Shown here: positions 1 to 10,901 of the stretch, in pieces
Layout: every line of letters begins with the position of its first letter
Numbering within the stretch: position 1 is the stretch's first letter
Assembly: GCF_022605725.1 (NCBI RefSeq)
Contig: NC_065556.1
Location: 3,906,001-3,970,000, forward strand
Source of the DNA: Anthonomus grandis grandis
Lineage: Eukaryota > Arthropoda > Insecta > Coleoptera > Curculionidae
Length of the DNA stretch: 64,000 nucleotides
Direction: 5' to 3'
Notes under the pieces: generated by a model
The model's input: the letters and a program-made list of their open reading frames with translations, nothing else
What the model was told of the DNA's origin: nothing
Database searches by the model: none
Made by a program: the position numbers and the translations under genes

Positions 1-403
1 TAGTACCCACATTAATCAGTTTTTTAGCTCTCCTGTAAAATTTTGCTAAATGGAGTTACGCACTTTGCGAATTACACTGATGATATTACGATGTTTTATT
101 TTGGTACAATGGTTCGGTAATAAAAATTAAAAACATTGTTGTTTTTTACATAATTCACAACATTAGTTAAAAAATTTGATTTGGTATAAAAATTTTAGGA
201 TGCCACGAAATTTAAAAAAATATGGAACAACAAAATAGTCGCACTAGGTACGAAAATATTTTATTCCTCTGCTAAAACGTAAACTTTAAAAATACTATGG
301 CATATTTATTCCTCCTAGTTATAACTAGGAGGCAGCCCAACAATATCCAACAAAGCCGTCATAAAACTACCTCCCACACTTATGGCCGAAGCTCGAAGCT
401 AAA

Positions 404-464
404 CGATTAACTAATGCGTGAGATGTAACTAAGAAGTGAACGCTTCCACTGCATTAGTTAATCG
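404..464. repeat. Short inverted repeat, 14-bp perfect arms
   Basis: CGATTAACTAATGC at 404-417 is repeated as its exact reverse complement at 451-464, with a 33-nt spacer, so the transcript could fold into a stem-loop. No coding sequence or known element end was recognised in 1-800. It may be part of an old non-coding repeat. Confidence 0.5.
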
Positions 465-839
465 ACACGAGTTTTGATTCTATAATTAAGAACATTTCAA
501 GGAAAACTTAACTTGATTCAAGTCTATGCTTCAACATCGGCAGGGACAGAAGAGTCACTTGAGACGTTTTACTAATTTATTAACGAAGCTTTGACTAATA
601 AAATCGAGAGATATAGTTTTGTGGCACTTTTCATTGCCAAAATTGGTCGAACCGATTATAAGAAACTTCGAACTTTAGGGCTAGGAAATGATGTTCTGCC
701 AGAAAATAATGGTCACTAATACATTTTATAAGCTTCTTAAAAGAAGACTGTATACCTGGCGAGCACTTTACGACGGAATAAATAAATACTGGAAGGCGTT
801 TAAGAAGCTGGAAACATACTTACAGACTGGTTAAGATCT

Positions 840-1910
840 GCCTTTATGCAATGCGCAAGTGTGCACTGTAAGCTTAATATCCCATGTTTTAAGATATTAA
901 CAAATGAAATGTGGACATTGAAGAAACACTGTGGGTTTCGCAATGGTTTGGACACTCGTGAAGGCCTTTTCTCTTTTAACATTTTGATTCACAGATGCTT
1001 GGATGTAAATCAAGATGCGTATGCCTGCTCTATTGATTGCAATAAAACATTGAACAAAGTACGTCACAATCGAAGGATTGACGTTTTGAACACTAGGAAC
1101 CTCGAGTACCGAGATGTTTCAATTATATCAAAATTATATTATAACAGTTTCACTTGAAGAACTGCAATCAAACCTTGTATAAATCAAACGGGGAGTAAGA
1201 CAAAGGTGTGTACTGTCACGGGCATTGTTTAACGCACACTTTAAACAAATAATCTCGAAGGCTTTGAAGGTCGACACGAAGGATATAAAGCTGACTGCCA
1301 GTCAATAACATCCGATACAGCAATGACATCAGCCAATAATATTTAAGTATTCAACATTTGTGTAGCAGAGAACTTAGTTTACATCTTAGTTGTGTACGAT
1401 GTGCGTTTATATCTAATGGCATTGTTTATCATAAACTAACGTTGTATTATATATTGAGGTTTTAAAAAATTACAAAGAAGTGGATCACTGATATTTTTCG
1501 TCGTTTTGAGAAGAACGTAAGTAGATTTTTGGGGTTAACTCGGAAAATTATACCGGACTGACATTCTATTATAAGAGTTCCAATCTGCTTCAACACAGTC
1601 TCGCTATACTACTCAATCTATGTTGGCGATTGGTTAATTGGGACGTTATCTCCACTGTTTTGTAAGGTGTTGAAGGTTGGACGTTAAATGTAGACATATT
1701 AAAAAAAAAGGCTTTTGAAAGATGGAAGAATATAGAAGTATACTAGAGATATTCTCGATACACCAAGTTATAAACGTTAAAGTCCTAAGTCGTTTAAATA
1801 AACATGAGTTTTCACTAAAGATAATTAAAATCAAAAAGCACTTATACCTAGAGCATATGTCAAGAGGATTGAAGTACTCATTGTGCCAATACTAAAAAAC
1901 TGGAACACAA
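840..1910 (+). pseudogene. Decayed LINE reverse transcriptase, RTE-like
   Basis: A worn non-LTR retrotransposon relic. The uninterrupted stretch 846-1157 contains the palm-domain block HCGFRNGLDTREGLFSFN followed by DAYACSIDCNKTLNKVRH, the RT block normally written as 'FIDYEKAFDKV', with the catalytic Asp changed context. About 1180-1300, in another register, gives IKRGVRQRCVLS, the usual GVRQGCVLSP motif. About 1690-1900 reads FERWK...NVKVLSRLNK...YLEHMSRGLKYSL, matching the conserved C-terminal block of RTE-type elements in animals ('YRRMLRISW...TNVEVLRRM...YLGHVMR'). The order of blocks is correct on the plus strand, but frameshifts and stops separate them, and the YADD box is not legible. 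Family assignment comes from remembered motif patterns; RTE is likely, a related clade is possible. Confidence 0.7.
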
Positions 1911-3490
1911 TCCTTCCAATACAAAGTACATGTAATACATTCTTAGTAAGTAAGTATCTGCATCATGAGATCCCTAAATTAGGAGAAATCCTCGCACTGC
2001 GGCTCTCCTTAATATAAAGCATTAGGAAAAAACTTCTGACATTTGACAAAATACACACACAAATCCTGAAAAAATACATTCAGGATAAATCGTTCAAACC
2101 AACAAGTACTATATCTTTTAAATAGAAGACATTCGGTAAACACAAGTAAGACACATTAAGGATGGAACTTTACTGAACTAATTTGATGCCTTTTACGACA
2201 CACCACTTTTAATTTGTGAATTATTTAGTCAATTACAAGTGAAACACTTCAGACTAGAAGAGACAGTTAGGACAGTGGTGGATTGATATAGATAGGCTTC
2301 AAGACAAAAATATTCTTAAGGTAGGACTGAAATGGAAATTTCGAAAGGAGAAACTCGGCTGAAACAGGGATATCGGCCCCGAAGGTTGGCTTACTCCCAT
2401 CATTAATATGGGACGTGTTGATAAAAGGACTTCTCATAATGGTAAAGGAAGACTTAAAACATCGTAAAAACGCGGTGATTAAAACCCTTAAAATCTTATA
2501 ATTGACCACAATAGTTTTAAAAAAGTGTAAGTAACAGTATAGTACGTAATATAAGTAATAAGTAGTTTTTTTTTAATTATGATATCACAGCAATCAGATT
2601 TATAACACTAATTTTTTAAAGCTTGACATGAAAATTCTAGTTATATGATAAATTAAGAATCCAGGAAATATCAAACATTCTAAGTTTATGGCTAGGGGAA
2701 CTACCGACTTGTCCCAAAATACTTTGATTGAACAGGAATATATTATACAATGGAACACTAGCCACCTGTGCCTGTTAAAACCTAATGTTTTAAGTACACT
2801 TTACAAATATTGTCTCCCTTTCGTTATACATCTATGAAATTGTGAATAATTATTATTTGCCATTGGTATATCAATTAGAAACAAAAGTGAAATAGGAAAT
2901 ATAAAAATAATATAAACAGACCTACAATTGTGACCTATAGTATTACAGCTATGTATTACACAATTTCTCTTTCTATTTGATGTGAATGAAGTAGTATTTT
3001 TAAACTAAGCAGACGCATACCGTCTCATAAATCTTGACCTTAAAACTTTGGCAACACTCCAAATTAACTAATTTCCATCAAGTGCATTGCCATGGGTTTA
3101 TTAAAAATCTAAACAAAATAAACTAAATTGTATTAGTACTACCTGTAACTATTTTTTTGTCATTTATAATATAAGTATACTTAAAAAAAGAAAGACTAGA
3201 CGCTTACATACAAGGGGAAAACATTAAAATTAATTATAGTAAAAAATTCAGATCTTGAATAAAAATGTATGGTAGGTATGGTTCAAGAGGGTAAAAGTAA
3301 GTAGTTAATAAATAAATAACCTTATTGTCTGGCACAGATTATTATTATGACGTATAGAAAATCAAACCAAAATATTCAAGTTTTAAGTTATTTTTTATAG
3401 AAAACTTCCACATAGTCACAGTTGCTGACATTGGGCAGTAGCAAGCAGATAAGCGCAGAAGTATTTTGTCAAAAATAGTCATTGTTATCA
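1911..3490. other. Non-coding stretch, nothing recognised
   Basis: AT-rich sequence with short unconvincing reading frames. No conserved protein block, tandem array or paired terminal repeat was seen. Confidence 0.4.
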
Positions 3491-3496
3491 TATACA

Positions 3497-4190
3497 GTGT
3501 GGTGACTTTAACTGGAATAAATTATCTTGAAAAATTCCTGAGACCCGTCGATTTTTGTTTATTTTTTTCACATTTCAAGTTTTTGTATTTTTTCACCTAC
3601 ACGGGGGGTCCAAATTAACTTTTTTTTTTCAAATGGAAAGCCACTTTTTTTAAACTCTCATTGAAAAGAGCCCTTTTTCTTGATTAAATTGCCCTATTTA
3701 CTTTTGTGATTATCTAAAGGAGAAATACGAAAAAAAAATAAAAACTATTAAATTATTAAAAGTCTCGAAATATTTTGTGTTGGTAAATTTTTGGCGTGTT
3801 TGTTTATTTTATTGGTATCGAGATATTTCCTGACGTTGTAGTGTCACTGTTAAAGTGAATTTCAACCAGTTGTTAAATAAGTTAACTTATATTGAAATTT
3901 ATCCGAATCCCACAAGATTGAAATCTTAATGATGATTGGTTATGGGGACAGAAGTCGTACTCAGCTAGAGGTTGTCCACTTATTCAGGCTGAATTATCCA
4001 GATTTGCCACCTATTAACCAAGGTACGGTTAGTAAAATCGAAAGCAGATTTCGAGAAGTTGGGCACGTGAGGGATGTTTCAAGACAAAGGTCTTCTAAAA
4101 TCGATGAAAACACCCAATTAAATGTATTGTTAGCGATGGAAGAAAATCCGGTAACTGCAGCCAAAAGAGTAGCAAATGCATCTAAATAAA
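3497..4190 (+). mobile_element. Mariner-like 5' fragment (DUF4817-type transposase N-terminus)
   Basis: The left part of a Tc1/mariner-superfamily element. A terminal-repeat-like start (ATACAGTGTGGTGACTTTAA) near 3493 leads through about 430 bp of non-coding sequence to an 86-residue frame at 3929-4189. That frame reads IGYGDRSRTQLEVVHLF...QGTVSKIESRFREVGHVRD, a helix-turn-helix DNA-binding domain typical of the insect transposases I associate with DUF4817. The same domain (MIGFGDTSLTQKEVVQLF) appears in the minus-strand relic at 10902-12350, so the two belong to one family. The catalytic part is missing: homology stops at 4190 and the sequence passes into an unrelated region. A truncated, dead copy. 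Confidence 0.75.
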
Positions 4191-4639
4191 ATTGAAAATG
4201 AATTGAAAATGTCTTGAAGTACGCAAAAGCGATATCTCAAGTACTAAATTATGGAGCCACTCGTTAGTATATAAAGTAGCAAAGTGACTAGTCCAAGATG
4301 TGTACAATAGCAGCACCAAGAGTATATGAATTTATGAGTATGTAGTTATTGAGGCCATCTCACTAAACAGCAACAAACCAGCTCCAGAGGAAGACCTTTT
4401 ACATATCGATTTTTTATGGATAGATTTTGCTGAACAAAAAATTTATGAATACGCAAAAATGGTCCAAACTATAGGAAGTACGGTTTTGCAGCGGAATGAC
4501 TGATACGAGAAACACTCCAAGAACTAATTAATTGGAATATTAAAGTTATCGATAGACGACTCTCGAAAAATGATTGCACATATATTATTCGGAGAATGAT
4601 CCTAAGTAATACCGTGGAGCGATACGTCGTAGATTTGTG

Positions 4640-6350
4640 TTAAGCAGTCCAGGTTTAATTAATGAATAATATGTAAGATGAGGAAGGCCAGATTTTCGCA
4701 TAAAAGCGCCAGAATTTACACCAGCTAGCCAAGTATCGCAGATAAGCCTTCAAAGGTCGCTGTAGTTTCAGCAACACTTAAAATACCCAAAACAATTCAC
4801 CTACTATAGCCTTACTATCCACGGGAAAGTACAAGTCATCCTGGACAAGGGCAGGTAGCAATACATTCCTTCGCCTACGAGCCGACACGTGGCTCTCCGA
4901 AGTGTTGTGGCACTGAGTGGAATTATTTATCAAGAAGGATCTTGAATCCCAGAGATTCCATTATTTTGAAGTATACCGTTGGTATAATTTCAAAAAAGTA
5001 TAATGCCTCACATACCTAATGCCAGCTCTATAGCCAGGCCCAAGAGAAATGTACTACGGTACTTGCAACTTTCAGGGTCACTTGACAATATATTATGTGG
5101 AGAAACCCGACACTCCAGCTACTTGCTGCAACTACCTCTGGGGCCATCCCACTTCCTATCTGCCGGAAAAATAGCTCGATGAACTCGATTAGAATCTCTA
5201 TCGCAGTCTTCCCTTGCAGTCACTTTGCATTCCAAAGGTAATCAGTCAAGCTCCGCAAGGAGAAACAGCAACAAACCCAAAAAGTTCTAGATCCATCAAT
5301 CTCCGGTCAGAGAGAATATTGTAGAAGAAATAATCCTAAATGACCTAGAAGCCACTACTACTAAAACTCACAAGCTTTCCCCCCGGACAGTTTGAATTTC
5401 AATTCCGGAGAGGACACTCCAAAGTGCCTTAGATCAGTTATAGTTGTCCTTAACGTAATGAAGAAACAAAGGCATTTGATAAGATGGTACAAAATAAGAC
5501 TGGTATACCCCTTACAGAACCTAACATTCCGTGTCACCGAGGACAGTTTCCTTTTTACTTCTTGCGCAATCCTAGCAGGAGTTCCACGAGCTTCAACCTT
5601 TTCCCTACCCCTATGTCCGAGATACCCAGTCCAATCAGATCTACCAGTTTACCAGCGGCAGCCATAACAACCTCGACTGCACAAAAAATTGAGCGTCGCT
5701 CGTGTTTACAGGGCCAACTTGACCAGCTAATGACATGGATGAACTAAGGGAGATTACAGGTCAATCAACGTGAGAGATTGAAGTGGAAAGTTGTGAATCT
5801 CCCTTGAGCCACACACATCAAGTATCTGTGCGTCTGCCTCGACCAACACCTTACCTGGGTATGACATGCGTACTAACAAGCAGCGAAAACAAACGCCAAT
5901 TATATCCGTTACGCCACACCAACAACCGACTTTCACTAAGAGGTAGGCTCAGGACTTACAAGATGTACGTAAGGTCAATTCTTTATCTGACAGACAGGAG
6001 TTAAGACTGTTGAGAACAGGGCCTTAGGCTCCCGTCCTTGGTTCGTCAAGAACAGAGACGTCATCACTTCGTACAGAGACTTATGCAGATACTGCAAGAT
6101 CACCTCAAAAAACTAAACAGACGGTCGCTTCTTAAGGTGGTCGACAATCCCCTAATGACACACCCTTACATGACAAAGACTCATCCAGAAGCGACACACA
6201 GACTGCGAGAGACCCGCTCGGGCTAAAAATGCCAGTCAACCAAAGATCACCCACCGAAACGAACCTGGAATGCTGCAAGTAAATCATGATCTGCATTAGC
6301 AAAAAATGATTCGGCTCAAAGAACAGTGGGAAAGAAAGGCTACACTGCTT
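4640..6350 (+). pseudogene. Jockey-clade LINE relic (gag plus RT)
   Basis: A degraded Jockey-type retrotransposon on the plus strand, readable only by changing frame. At 4900-5200 the gag ORF can be followed: a block KKDLESQRFHYFEVYRWYN resembles the region before the zinc knuckles, then a knuckle-like stretch with CVEKPDTPATCCN. The RT follows: a fingers motif FRRGHS near 5400, ETKAFDKM near 5475 (canonical 'AKAFDKVWH'), then 5500-5670 with NLTFRVTED...ILAGVPRAS, equivalent to 'AGVPQGSVLSPLLY'. The frame at 5484-5747 continues with ...RRSCLQGQLDQLMTWMN, the segment after the lost ADD box. The 3' part (to about 6300) retains KTVENRALGSRPWFVKN. Many stops and frameshifts make it non-functional. 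The exact 5' end is not visible; 4190-4640 holds nothing I recognise. Confidence 0.7.
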
Positions 6351-7279
6351 TTAAACCATAATGTCAAAAACCAAAAGTCAAAAGTTAAATTTCTAGTGAG
6401 TTAATTTCTTTAAAAATATATTTTGTGGATGGAAAATTCCGTTTCATATCTATTAGCTGAAACCACTATATTATAAAAACATGTGACTTACCATGCACAT
6501 GATAAAAATAATAGAAAACCAAGATTTTTGGACAAAAAATGTACGGTATAAAAAATTAAGTTGATAATGCGTTTCCCAAAATAGAAAAGTCGAACCATAA
6601 CAAGAAAGAATAAAATGTCAAAGCTCACTTACTGGTAAATATCTCAGTAACCTACGAAAATTGATAAAGTTTTTGGACGCAAGTGAATAAGCACCGAACG
6701 GTGCAACGTTATTAATCTCTTCATTTAATTGAAACCATATCTTCAATGGATACGGGATACGCATGCAGAGGATCTTTACTTTAGACAATTTGTTTTTTTT
6801 TAAGTATTCCTGTAGTTATTTTTACAACGTAATAGCTTATGACAGACAATAAGATGATTTGGTCATAAAATTACTGTGAGATATAAAGTTTTTTTTACGG
6901 TTCTTTCCTCTAACAAACTTGTAAACTGGTCAAATTTCAATTATAGTAAATTGAGCTTGATTATTAGATCAAAGAAATCAACTTAAAATCCTTTATTTTC
7001 ACGCGTCATTAAGTATACCTGCTTAACGCTATATGGTCCTGCGATATTTTTCATTAAAAAAAATTAAATATATCGCAAAAATATTTATAAACTTTCTGGC
7101 CAAAACCAACTTCTGGTAAATCCTGCTTAGATCCGCTACCTTACAATATTTAACGCTACTTCGTATATAGCTGATATACGGCTCATAATAAGAATGTAGT
7201 GGAACATTAACATACTTATATTATTATCTGAAAAACAATATTTACCACAGCCAATGTTTAATCTTCTAACGAAATCCCT
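6351..7279. other. Intergenic / Orai 3' flank
   Basis: No protein block is recognised. On the minus strand this is the 3' flank of Orai and should include its 3' UTR. The candidate polyadenylation signal is listed separately. Confidence 0.45.
6993..6998 (-). promoter_or_regulatory. Candidate poly(A) signal AATAAA for Orai
   Basis: The plus strand reads TTTATT, i.e. AATAAA on the minus strand, about 280 bp past the Orai stop codon. Such hexamers are common in AT-rich DNA, so this is only the best-placed candidate. Confidence 0.35.
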
Positions 7280-7918
7280 TCAAACTACATGGATATTATT
7301 ATGAATTTCGTCCGAGTACAATTTGGTACCAGCCATGTCTCCTATTTGCTCGCCTATTCGTTTTAATTCTTTCATACTTATTTCGTACTTGTGCGCTACA
7401 AGTGAGCGATAAAAATGTATCGCGAACGCTAAAAACACAAATAAAATAGGCACTAGTACGACACAAGCCGACCAAGCAGCCGTTGTGTTCACGTTATAAA
7501 ACTTTAGCCAACAAATAATGGCTATTTCTGCTAAAAACAGTAAAAGACCCAGTAAAGTCGAAAATGCCCAGGCTATTTCTATGTACCAGTGAAGCCTTTC
7601 ATGGGGTGATTCATCAACGAAGTTTATTCCTGAGTCCAAACTACAAACTGTTTCAATATTGGGTAGGATACATGTGCTAATCATTAATGCTAGCATATGT
7701 ACGGCAACCAATAGGGTGGTTATAACGGCGAACACTACTAGAACTGGTCCAGGAATTGAAGATTCGTTGTTGAGCTGTAGTTCCACCATTGCCACCATCG
7801 CGAAACCTGATAGCAAGGCTGAGGTTTTGCTGGAAGCTTTCAATTTGGCTTTGGAGAGGTGCATCTTTCGCCAGGAAAGATAGCGGGGAGAGCCGAACAT
7901 TTCATCGTTGGCAGACAT
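7280..7918 (-). CDS. Orai: Orai, store-operated (CRAC) calcium channel subunit
   Basis: Pore subunit of the calcium-release-activated calcium channel of the plasma membrane, opened by STIM when endoplasmic-reticulum calcium stores empty. The 212-residue frame is complete and shows the family's four membrane segments. TM1 (about 32-50) has SALLSGFAMVAMVELQL; Glu46 is the selectivity-filter glutamate (human E106) and Lys31 aligns with human R91. TM2 (about 57-85) ends in MISTCILPNIE. The loop SPHERLHWYIEIAWAFSTLLG leads into TM3, where Glu131 matches human E190. TM4 ends in FAIHFYRSLVAHK, followed by a C-terminal helix (MKELKRIGEQIGDM) that would bind STIM. The N-terminus is short (about 20 residues before SWRK), shorter than fly or human isoforms. 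The start is fixed by a 3' splice site 9 nt upstream. Upstream exon(s) lie to the right and were not found. All key residues are present, so the gene looks functional. Confidence 0.97.
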   Translation of the reverse strand: MSANDEMFGSPRYLSWRKMHLSKAKLKASSKTSALLSGFAMVAMVELQLNNESSIPGPVLVVFAVITTLLVAVHMLALMISTCILPNIETVCSLDSGINFVDESPHERLHWYIEIAWAFSTLLGLLLFLAEIAIICWLKFYNVNTTAAWSACVVLVPILFVFLAFAIHFYRSLVAHKYEISMKELKRIGEQIGDMAGTKLYSDEIHNNIHVV

Positions 7919-7945
7919 ATTCTTTCTCTGAAAAAAATAGAAGAA
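7919..7945 (-). promoter_or_regulatory. 3' splice site upstream of the Orai coding exon
   Basis: Read on the minus strand, a T-rich tract ends in TTTTTTTCAG followed by AGAAAGAAT and then the Orai ATG. The acceptor AG is at 7929-7928. This implies a 5' non-coding exon, or an alternative coding exon, further right. Confidence 0.75.
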
Positions 7946-8464
7946 TTATTACCATTACCAGGTATACAGGGTGCTGATTTTGTCGATATAAGACCGCCAC
8001 CCTCCGTTATTTAAAATGTCCGCCTCCCTTCTTCGTCCCCTTTTCCCTTGTATCGACGACTCTATCTGAACTGAACCCCTATAATTCAAAAAGATCGAAC
8101 TGAAAGAAGAGCCTCGCCCGATATCACCACCCGACCCCCCCCCTCCCCCCGTACTTCTTTTAACCCTTTAATATGCCATCATACCCTTTCTCCCCCAGCC
8201 CAGTTCGTTCATTTCATTCCCCCAAAAGGGTGGAGTTTTTGAATCGTCATCCTTAAAACCAAATTTGGGAGACCCTTAAAGACCAGACTAGACTTCGATA
8301 ATTAGAGTTGTTATACTGTAATGGTAAAATAATGTACATATATTTATAAAATAATTTTTTTCTATTTTAGTGTTTAATATTTATCAAGCAGTTACATTCT
8401 TTTCATATGTACTTTTATAATAAGTTTCATCTTCTCACGCCTTACTCCGTCTAAAATACCGGAT
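7946..8464. other. Orai intron sequence with a C-rich patch
   Basis: Probable intron of the minus-strand Orai gene. About 8000-8230 is unusually C-rich for this window, including a near-continuous C run near 8133-8150. No gene or element end is recognised. Confidence 0.4.
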
Positions 8465-8466
8465 TA

Positions 8467-8960
8467 TACAAGGTGTCCGGAAAGTCAACGATAATACTGA
8501 AGGGGCTGATGGAGCAACTCATAAGCACCCAGAAAAACATAAAATGACCTTAGTAAAAAATCGATGGTTTTCGAGATATTGGCACTTTAGTGGAAGTCAC
8601 CAAAATCCTACTCTTGGATCAGATTTTCGATTGTCACGCCTTAAAAATAGATATTTTTTAGAATCTCTTTTTAGCTATGCAACACTGAATAGCCATTTTA
8701 CTGATCAAAGACAAACATTAAACTAAACGGCCAAAAAATTTAATAAGAAATCTATTCTAAAATAAAGTATTACTTATGTTTATTTTTTAAACTTTGAATT
8801 TGACCGCTCATACTGGACCAAAAAAATTGTACGGCAATCTGGCTAATACCTTAAAAACTTTGCTCATTTAATCTACTTTTTAAAATTACTTAAATGTTTT
8901 TTTAACAGTTTACTATTATTGTGTTATAGTAAAAAATAACCCTAATTCACCTTATGATAT
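8467..8960 (+). repeat. Left long terminal inverted repeat
   Basis: Matches the reverse complement of 10375-10868 almost base for base. It contains a fortuitous 60-codon frame that is mirrored in the other arm and should not be taken as a gene. Confidence 0.85.
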
Positions 8961-9237
8961 CATTGTAAAAAAATTAAACAAATTTTTAAGTTATGTTTAA
9001 AATGTTTTTATTTAACTTAAAAATTTAAAAAATCAAGAGCGAAGGTAATTCTTATCACCATAGCAATAAACAACAAACATTTTTGGAATTTAGTTTGTTT
9101 ACAGTATTCCGTGAACTAACTACTTTTTTGCTTGTATCCTAACGTTTCTGTTACCTTTTGCTTTGGATTTGTTTTGAGTTCATTTTCCTGTAGACTGTGT
9201 TCTTTGAGCTGTTTGTTTTATTGGTTAATCATTTATT

Positions 9238-10326
9238 ATGCCCTTGCCGTATACCGCCCAAGAATATGCATACATGCATCTCATTTATGGTGAATGCAGA
9301 GGAAATGCTCTAGCAGCATCTAATCTTTATCAAGAAAGATATCCGAATTTGGCCCAATATCCTGACTATCGTGTGTTTATTAATGTTCACCGCTTATATT
9401 CCGAAGGCAGAATGCCTCATGCTCCTGTTCGAGAGGGAAGACCTCGTATTGATTATGTTGATCAAGTTTTAGAAGAAATTGAAAATGATCCGACTACTTC
9501 GGCACGAGCAATCGAAAGAAGAACAGGGATACCGAAATCGGTAGTAAACGACATCATTAGGCGATTTCAATATCACCCTTATCATGTTCAACGAGTGCAA
9601 AGCCTACTGCCTCAAGACTACGAACCACGCCTACAATTTTGCCGCAGAATGTTGCAAAAAAATCAAGAGGATCCGAATTTTTTAAATAATATACTGTGGT
9701 CGGATGAGAGTACATTCAAAAAGGATGGCTTTATGAACATGCACAATTTGCACACTTATGCGTTGGAAAATCCCCACTCTATTCGAGAAGAAAGGTCACA
9801 GTACCGATTTAAAGTAAACTTGTGGACCGGTATCTTGAACGGACTTGTAACTGGCCCATTCGAATTACCAGAAAATTTGAACTGGCAGGCTTATTTAGAT
9901 TTTTGTCGAAACAATCTAACAATTCTTTTAGAAGATGTTCCTTTGGCCAGTCGCCGAATAATGAGGGTTCCAAAATGATGGTTGCCCGGCACATTATGCC
10001 CATGAAGTTCATCGGTATTTAAACCAAACATACCCCAACAGATGGATCGGCCGACTTGGTCCAATTTTATGGCCTCCCAGGTCTCCAGACCTAAACCCCC
10101 TCGATTTTTTTTACTGGGGTTGCATAAAAGAAAAGGTTTATGTAAGACCAATAAATAATATTGCTGAATTACGGCAGCGAATAAATGATGCAGCCCAAGA
10201 TCTTAACGCTGCCAGGAATGCAAGATGGATCAATAGGTCATTTATTAAAAGATGTCACGCCTGCATTCGCATTGGTGGTAGACAGTTCCAACATATTATT
10301 TCATTTTTAATTTTTTTTTTAAGTTA
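9238..10326 (+). pseudogene. Mariner-like transposase, one frameshift
   Basis: Cut-and-paste transposase of the element above. The first 246 codons (9238-9978) hold the N-terminal helix-turn-helix pair (YTAQEYAYMHLIYGECRGNA, then DPTTSARAIERRTGIPKSVV at about 83-102) and the first catalytic Asp in ILWSDEST. The frame shifts near 9965, just before FQNDGCPAHYA with the second Asp, and continues in the next frame through SPDLNPLDFFYWG with the third Asp to a stop near 10324. Counting from the Asp of QNDG to the Asp of PLDF gives 41 intervening residues, so the triad appears to be DD41D rather than the DD34D of classical mariners. One indel of one or two bases is the only visible lesion; a sequencing error cannot be excluded. 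Confidence 0.85.
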
Positions 10327-10374
10327 AATAAAAATATTTTTTGAACATAACATAATTATAAATTTCTTTTATTT

Positions 10375-10868
10375 TTTTCATAAGGTAGATTAGGTTTATC
10401 TTTCACTCTATCACAATAACAGTAAAGCTTTTTTTAAAACATATTGGGTAATTTTAAAATTAAATTAAATGAGCAAACTTTTTAAGGTATTAGCCGGGTT
10501 GCCGTACAATTTTTCGGTCCAGTATGAGCGGGCAAATTCAATGTTTAAAAAATAAAAATAAGTAATACTTTATTTTAGAATAGATTTCTTATTAAATTTT
10601 TTGGCCGTTTAGTTTAATATTTGTCTTTGATCAGTAAAATGGCTATTCAGTGTTGCATAGCTAAAAAGAGATTCTAAAAAATATCTATTTTTAAGGCGTG
10701 ACAATCGAAAATCTGATCCAAGAGTAGGATTTTGGTGACTTCCACTAAAGTGCCAATATCTCGAAAACCATCGATTTTCTACTAAGGTCATTTTATGTTT
10801 TTCTGGGTGCTTATGAGTTGCTCCATCAGCCCCTTCAGTATTATCGTGGACTTTCCGGACACCCTGTA
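10375..10868 (-). repeat. Right long terminal inverted repeat
   Basis: Reverse-complement partner of 8467-8960, ending CACCCTGTA next to TA. The small differences from the left arm are mostly single bases. Confidence 0.85.
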
Positions 10869-10901
10869 TATTTATTATCACAATATTACATTACAGATCA
10901 T

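Larger units (their letters stand above)
8467..10868 (+). mobile_element. Mariner-like element with long terminal inverted repeats
   Basis: A nearly intact 2.4-kb Tc1/mariner-superfamily element. Both ends begin TACA(A/G)GGTGTCCGGAAAGTC and are inverted relative to each other; the element is flanked by TA at 8465-8466 and 10869-10870, the superfamily's usual target duplication. Homology between the ends runs about 490 bp inward (8467-8960 versus 10375-10868) with few differences, far longer than the short terminal repeats of classical mariners. The high similarity of the ends and a single clear frameshift in the transposase suggest a fairly recent insertion. It lies within or beside the upstream region of Orai, on the opposite strand. 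Confidence 0.88.

Noticed and set aside
2267..2509. 80-codon minus-strand frame
   Set aside because: No motif, no splice context; likely chance in AT-rich DNA.
7659..7977. Open frames on the plus strand opposite Orai
   Set aside because: Antisense shadows of the Orai coding sequence; no homology or start context.
8544..8726. 60-codon frame mirrored at 10609-10881
   Set aside because: Lies entirely in the long terminal inverted repeats of the mariner-like element; identical because the arms are identical, not because of coding constraint.
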